DNA of 16,467 bases from JANQRV01 sp964533785 (GTDB lineage: Bacteria; Bacteroidota; Bacteroidia; Chitinophagales; Saprospiraceae), in the NCBI GenBank assembly GCA_964533785.1, contig CAZHNG010000135.1:1-16467 (forward strand), given 5' to 3'. Numbering within the stretch: position 1 is the stretch's first letter; the number at the start of each line of letters is the position of its first letter. Positions 13,199-16,467 of this stretch are shown here, piece after piece. Position numbers and translations under genes: made by a program. Under the pieces are notes generated by a model. That model was given only the letters and a program-made list of their open reading frames with translations, was not told where the DNA came from and searched no databases.

Positions 13199-14941
13199 AT
13201 GAAGGGAACTCAATTAGAAAAGATCACTTCGGTCCAGCGATTTTTCAATCTGCTGAGCCTGGATCAAAAGGATATCGTATACGTTTATGCTTACGCGATT
13301 TTTTCGGGATTGATCACGCTATCCTTACCACTCGGTATACAGGCAATCCTGGGATTGATAGCCGGAGGCGCCGTTTCAACCTCTCTTTTTATACTCATTG
13401 TAGTTGTAACGGTAGCTACGGCGCTAGATGGTATTTTAAAAATAATGCAAATAACGGTTACGGAAACGATCCAACGAAAGATCTTCATTCGCTCGGCTTT
13501 TGAATTCGCTTACCGGATCCCCCGTATCAAACTGGAAAACACCTTAAGGAACTATCCTCCGGAATTGGTGAATCGATTTTTTGATACCCTTACCTTGCAG
13601 AAAGGGATACCCAAATTATTAGTAGATTTTTCCTCCGCTGTTTTACAGATCTTTTTTGGGTTGATCTTAATATGTTTTTACCACCCGTTTTTCGTTTTTT
13701 TCAGTATATTATTAGTGGCAATTGTGGTTGTAATATTTGTTATTACCGGCCCGGGGGGCTTAAAGACCAGTTTGCGGGAAAGTAAATACAAATACGAAGT
13801 GGCCTATTGGTTGGAAGAAATTGCCAGAGCGATGGCTACTTTCAAACTTGGCGGAGGCCGGGATCATACCATCCGCAAAACGGATAAGTTGGTCAGTAGT
13901 TATCTGGATAGCCGGAAAGATCATTTTAAGATATTATTAACCCAAATTGGAAATATCGTTGGGTTTAAAACGATCATTACCGGTTCCCTGCTGGTTTTGG
14001 GGAGCCTTCTGGTCATCGATAACAGCATCAATATCGGCCAATTTGTCGCCGCCGAGATCATTATTCTACTTGTTTTGTCATCTGTGGAAAAACTGATCCT
14101 GAGTATGGAGACCATTTATGATGTGCTTACGGCCGTTGAAAAGATTGGGGCGGTTACTGATCTACCGCTCGACCGGGAAGAGGGGATGGACTTTGGCGAA
14201 TTGGACAAGGGTACCAAAGGAATTAGAATAGGGCTCAATGCGGTATCTTTTCAATTCGAAGATTCTAAACGGCGGAGTTTAAGGAGCGTAGATTTGCAGG
14301 TTGGTGAAGGACAGAAAGTTTGCATCGCCGGATACAACGGAGCCGGGAAATCGACTTTGTTACAATGCATTATGGGATTTTACCAGAGCTTTGAGGGATC
14401 GATCACTTATAATGATATTCCTATAAGAAGCTTAGATTTGGTAAGTTTGAGAAGGCAGATCGGTGATTTTAGTGCTCACGAAGATATTTTCCGGGGGACT
14501 ATCGTTGAAAATATTTGCCGTGGTCATTCCTACATATCTTTAGAAGATGTTATTGTGGCTGCCAAAAAAATACAGTTAGACCAATATATTAAAGAGTTAC
14601 CGGATGGGTACCAAACGGCCTTGCAGCCGGGAGGGAAAAATATCCCTCGCAGCATCAGAACGAAAATACTGCTGACGCGTGCCATAGTTGCCAATCCTCG
14701 TCTGTTGTTGATGGAAGATATATACAGTTTAATGGAACAAAAAGACAGGAAATACATTTCTGAGTTTTTAACCAGTCCCGAAAGGGATTGGACATTGATC
14801 GCCGTTTCCAACGATCCCATCGTTGCACAAAACTGTGATCATGTGTATGTAATGAAAAATGGGGCTATCATTGCCGACGGTACCTACGAAAAGATCAAAA
14901 AAACCGAACATTTTGAACCTATTTTTAATCAAATTGGATAA
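13199..14941 (+). CDS. ABC exporter (membrane domain fused to ATPase) with degenerate catalytic motifs
   Basis: A 580-residue half-transporter. Six hydrophobic segments are visible at about 27-52, 56-80, 137-160, 162-185, 248-272 and 280-300; the ATPase domain begins at about 340. Walker A is perfect (G378-YNGAGKS-T386). The other motifs are not: the Q-loop position in RRQIGDFSAHEDIF is A426, the signature LSGGQ is replaced in register by IPRSI (482-486), Walker B ends LLLME-D (E506/D507 instead of Asp-Glu), the D-loop Asp is E513, and the H-loop His is N538 in VSNDP. ATP may be bound but ordinary hydrolysis is doubtful unless a partner supplies the missing parts. There is no C39 peptidase domain. 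It is followed by HlyD after 13 bases, fitting a type I-like export system. Confidence 0.9.
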   Translation: MKGTQLEKITSVQRFFNLLSLDQKDIVYVYAYAIFSGLITLSLPLGIQAILGLIAGGAVSTSLFILIVVVTVATALDGILKIMQITVTETIQRKIFIRSAFEFAYRIPRIKLENTLRNYPPELVNRFFDTLTLQKGIPKLLVDFSSAVLQIFFGLILICFYHPFFVFFSILLVAIVVVIFVITGPGGLKTSLRESKYKYEVAYWLEEIARAMATFKLGGGRDHTIRKTDKLVSSYLDSRKDHFKILLTQIGNIVGFKTIITGSLLVLGSLLVIDNSINIGQFVAAEIIILLVLSSVEKLILSMETIYDVLTAVEKIGAVTDLPLDREEGMDFGELDKGTKGIRIGLNAVSFQFEDSKRRSLRSVDLQVGEGQKVCIAGYNGAGKSTLLQCIMGFYQSFEGSITYNDIPIRSLDLVSLRRQIGDFSAHEDIFRGTIVENICRGHSYISLEDVIVAAKKIQLDQYIKELPDGYQTALQPGGKNIPRSIRTKILLTRAIVANPRLLLMEDIYSLMEQKDRKYISEFLTSPERDWTLIAVSNDPIVAQNCDHVYVMKNGAIIADGTYEKIKKTEHFEPIFNQIG

Positions 14942-14954
14942 TTAATACAATACC

Positions 14955-16331
14955 ATGCTGAATCTATCACGTAACAGTGTAAATAAAGAGATACCCGAGA
15001 AAGATTACGGTTCATTTGGTAAGGTAAATCTGGCACCGGCGCATAGAATGCTTATCAAGTGGCTCCTGGCACTTTTTGCGGTGGTCTTGATCATCATGTT
15101 TCTGCCTTGGCAACAAAATATCAGGGCTAAGGGACAGGTTACTATGCTCAATCCGGCTCAACGTCCGCAAACCATTCACGCAACTATTGCCGGAAGGATC
15201 GAACATTGGTACGTTCAGGAAGGAGAAACGGTGGAAGCAGGTGATACTATAGTTTACTTATCGGAAATCAAGACTGATTATTTCGACCCGGAAATCGTTA
15301 ACCGCACCGCCTTGCAGGTTTCCGCTAAAGAAGGTTCTATTGTCTCCTATAACTTAAAAGCAAATGCCTTAGAAGAACAAATTCAGAACCTCAGGAGAGA
15401 ACTTCAACTTAAAGAAGCTCAATTGGTCAATAAAATCGAACAGGACCGTCTTAAGATCATATCCGATAGTATCGACCTCATTCGAGCTAATATTGACCTG
15501 GAGATTGCCGTAAAACAATACGAGCGAACTAAAGTGCTCGAACAACAAGGAATAAAATCCCTCACTGAACTCGAACAGAAAAATTTGAAAATGCAGGCAG
15601 CCAGAGCGAAAATGGTGGCTACCGAGAACGAGTTAAATAGTAACCGTAATCAGATCATGAACACGAGATTGCAGCTTCGCAATCTTAAAAATGAATATGG
15701 TCAAAAAATAAACAAAGCTGCTTCTGACCGGTTTACTGCATTATCAAACAAATACGACGCGGAAGCCAGTACGGCCAAGCTCAGGATTCAACAGAGCAAT
15801 TACGAACGCCGCAATCAATTCTATTACATTATCGCTCCGCAGGATGCGTTCGTCATGCAGGCGCTGAAACCCGGTATTGGAGAAACCATTAAAGAAGGAG
15901 ATCCCATAGTGAGTATCATTCCTCAGAATTATAGGCTAGCGGTCGAGTTATACATAAAGCCAATGGATTTTCCTTTGATAAAGCTAGGACAAGAAGTACG
16001 CTTTTTATTCGATGGTTGGCCCGCTATCGTTTTCAGCGGCTGGCCGGGTCTGTCCTTTGGTACTTTTACCGGTGAAGTAGTGGCTATCGATAACAACACC
16101 AGCAAAGGTAGCAAATATCGCTTGCTCATAGCACCCAAGGAAGACGATAATAAGCCCTGGCCCGATTTATTAAGACCCGGATCGGGAGTTGAGGGTATTG
16201 CCCTGCTGAAAACCGTCCCGGTTTGGTACGAAATATGGCGGCAACTAAATGGTTTCCCGCCTGATTTCTATCAGGATGACGAAGTAGTTGAAGACCCTAA
16301 AATGAAAGCACCGATACAGTCCCTGAAATAG
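14955..16331 (+). CDS. HlyD-family membrane fusion protein
   Basis: A 458-residue periplasmic adaptor. It has a short cytoplasmic N terminus, one membrane helix at about 33-52 (LIKWLLALFAVVLIIMFLPW), a lipoyl-like half-motif at about 77-104 (AGRIEHWYVQEGETVEAGDT), a long alpha-hairpin coiled coil at about 120-265 and the second lipoyl half and beta-barrel after it (PQDAFVMQALKPGIGETIKEGDPIV, from about 295). This arrangement bridges an inner-membrane ABC transporter to an outer-membrane TolC-type channel. It starts 13 bases after the ABC gene, so the two are one operon. No outer-membrane component is in the window; it is probably downstream. The cargo is unknown. Confidence 0.92.
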   Translation: MLNLSRNSVNKEIPEKDYGSFGKVNLAPAHRMLIKWLLALFAVVLIIMFLPWQQNIRAKGQVTMLNPAQRPQTIHATIAGRIEHWYVQEGETVEAGDTIVYLSEIKTDYFDPEIVNRTALQVSAKEGSIVSYNLKANALEEQIQNLRRELQLKEAQLVNKIEQDRLKIISDSIDLIRANIDLEIAVKQYERTKVLEQQGIKSLTELEQKNLKMQAARAKMVATENELNSNRNQIMNTRLQLRNLKNEYGQKINKAASDRFTALSNKYDAEASTAKLRIQQSNYERRNQFYYIIAPQDAFVMQALKPGIGETIKEGDPIVSIIPQNYRLAVELYIKPMDFPLIKLGQEVRFLFDGWPAIVFSGWPGLSFGTFTGEVVAIDNNTSKGSKYRLLIAPKEDDNKPWPDLLRPGSGVEGIALLKTVPVWYEIWRQLNGFPPDFYQDDEVVEDPKMKAPIQSLK

Positions 16332-16408
16332 GGAAGAAGGGTAAGTATTAAGAAAGGATGAAAAATTTGCCGGCTACCCTCATCGGATACAATAAGGCCA
16401 AATGCGCT

Positions 16409-16467
16409 CATTGCCCATTGCTCATTGCTCATTGTTCATTGCCCATTGTTCATTGCTCATTGTTCAT
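16409..16467. repeat. CATTGYY heptamer tandem array, cut by the window edge
   Basis: Eight consecutive 7 bp units fit CATTG followed by CC, CT or TT (16409-16464), and a ninth begins at 16465 where the window ends. Variation is confined to the last two positions. Similar intergenic heptamer arrays are known in cyanobacteria and are often seen in Bacteroidota. The array starts 78 bases after the HlyD stop; the bases between hold no gene I can support. Seven is not a multiple of three, so copies shift frame. Confidence 0.95.

Noticed and set aside
16358..16467. ORF open to the window edge starting MKNLPATLIGYNK
   Set aside because: Most of it is just the CATTGYY heptamer array translated (LLIAHCSL-type peptides), a known source of spurious predicted proteins.

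Overview
The window looks like a chromosomal segment of a Bacteroidota bacterium, probably close to Saprospiraceae/Lewinellaceae (inferred from protein style, not tested). Supporting signs are the near absence of Shine-Dalgarno sequences, one textbook Bacteroidota promoter (TTTG, 20 bp, TATCTTTG at 12847-12878 on the minus strand), short lipoprotein and Sec signals, a TetR/ECF-sigma/ABC/HlyD neighbourhood, and heptameric tandem repeats between genes. I see no tRNA, rRNA, transposase or CRISPR array.

Region A (313-4306, plus strand) is a compact run of small stress and DNA-damage genes: a ClbS/DfsB-like protein broken by a one-base slip in a G7 run; a class-C beta-lactamase-type serine hydrolase whose lipoprotein leader is cut from the enzyme by one in-frame TAA; a GyrI-like ligand-binding protein; an AlkD-type DNA glycosylase with its catalytic residues intact; and a helix-hairpin-helix/DUF4332-like protein overlapping it by one base. 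Region B (4392-9004, minus strand) holds a tandemly duplicated C_GCAxxG_C_C redox-type protein, a VOC (glyoxalase-fold) protein, an alanine dehydrogenase/CEO-synthase-like NAD enzyme, an AlkC-type glycosylase with a C-terminal Ig-like domain, and a 51-residue membrane ORF just upstream of it. The gaps here hold hairpins and a 3 x 19 bp tandem repeat. A DinB-fold protein (plus) and a lipoprotein prohibitin (minus) follow; their 3' ends converge on a hairpin terminator.

Region C (10671-16331) is a divergent regulatory and export module. On the minus strand, a TPR protein, an ECF-type sigma factor and a TetR-family regulator can be read from the 12847-12878 promoter. On the plus strand, an ABC exporter and a HlyD-type membrane fusion protein form a tight pair. 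The ABC ATPase keeps Walker A but has lost the signature motif, Q-loop Gln, canonical Walker B Asp-Glu order and H-loop His. The window ends inside a CATTGYY heptamer array.

The most interesting points are the unusual ATPase; the concentration of families linked elsewhere to alkylating or cyclopropane genotoxins (ClbS-like, GyrI-like, AlkD, AlkC, S12 hydrolase); the two disrupted adjacent genes at the start; and the internally duplicated C_GCAxxG_C_C protein.
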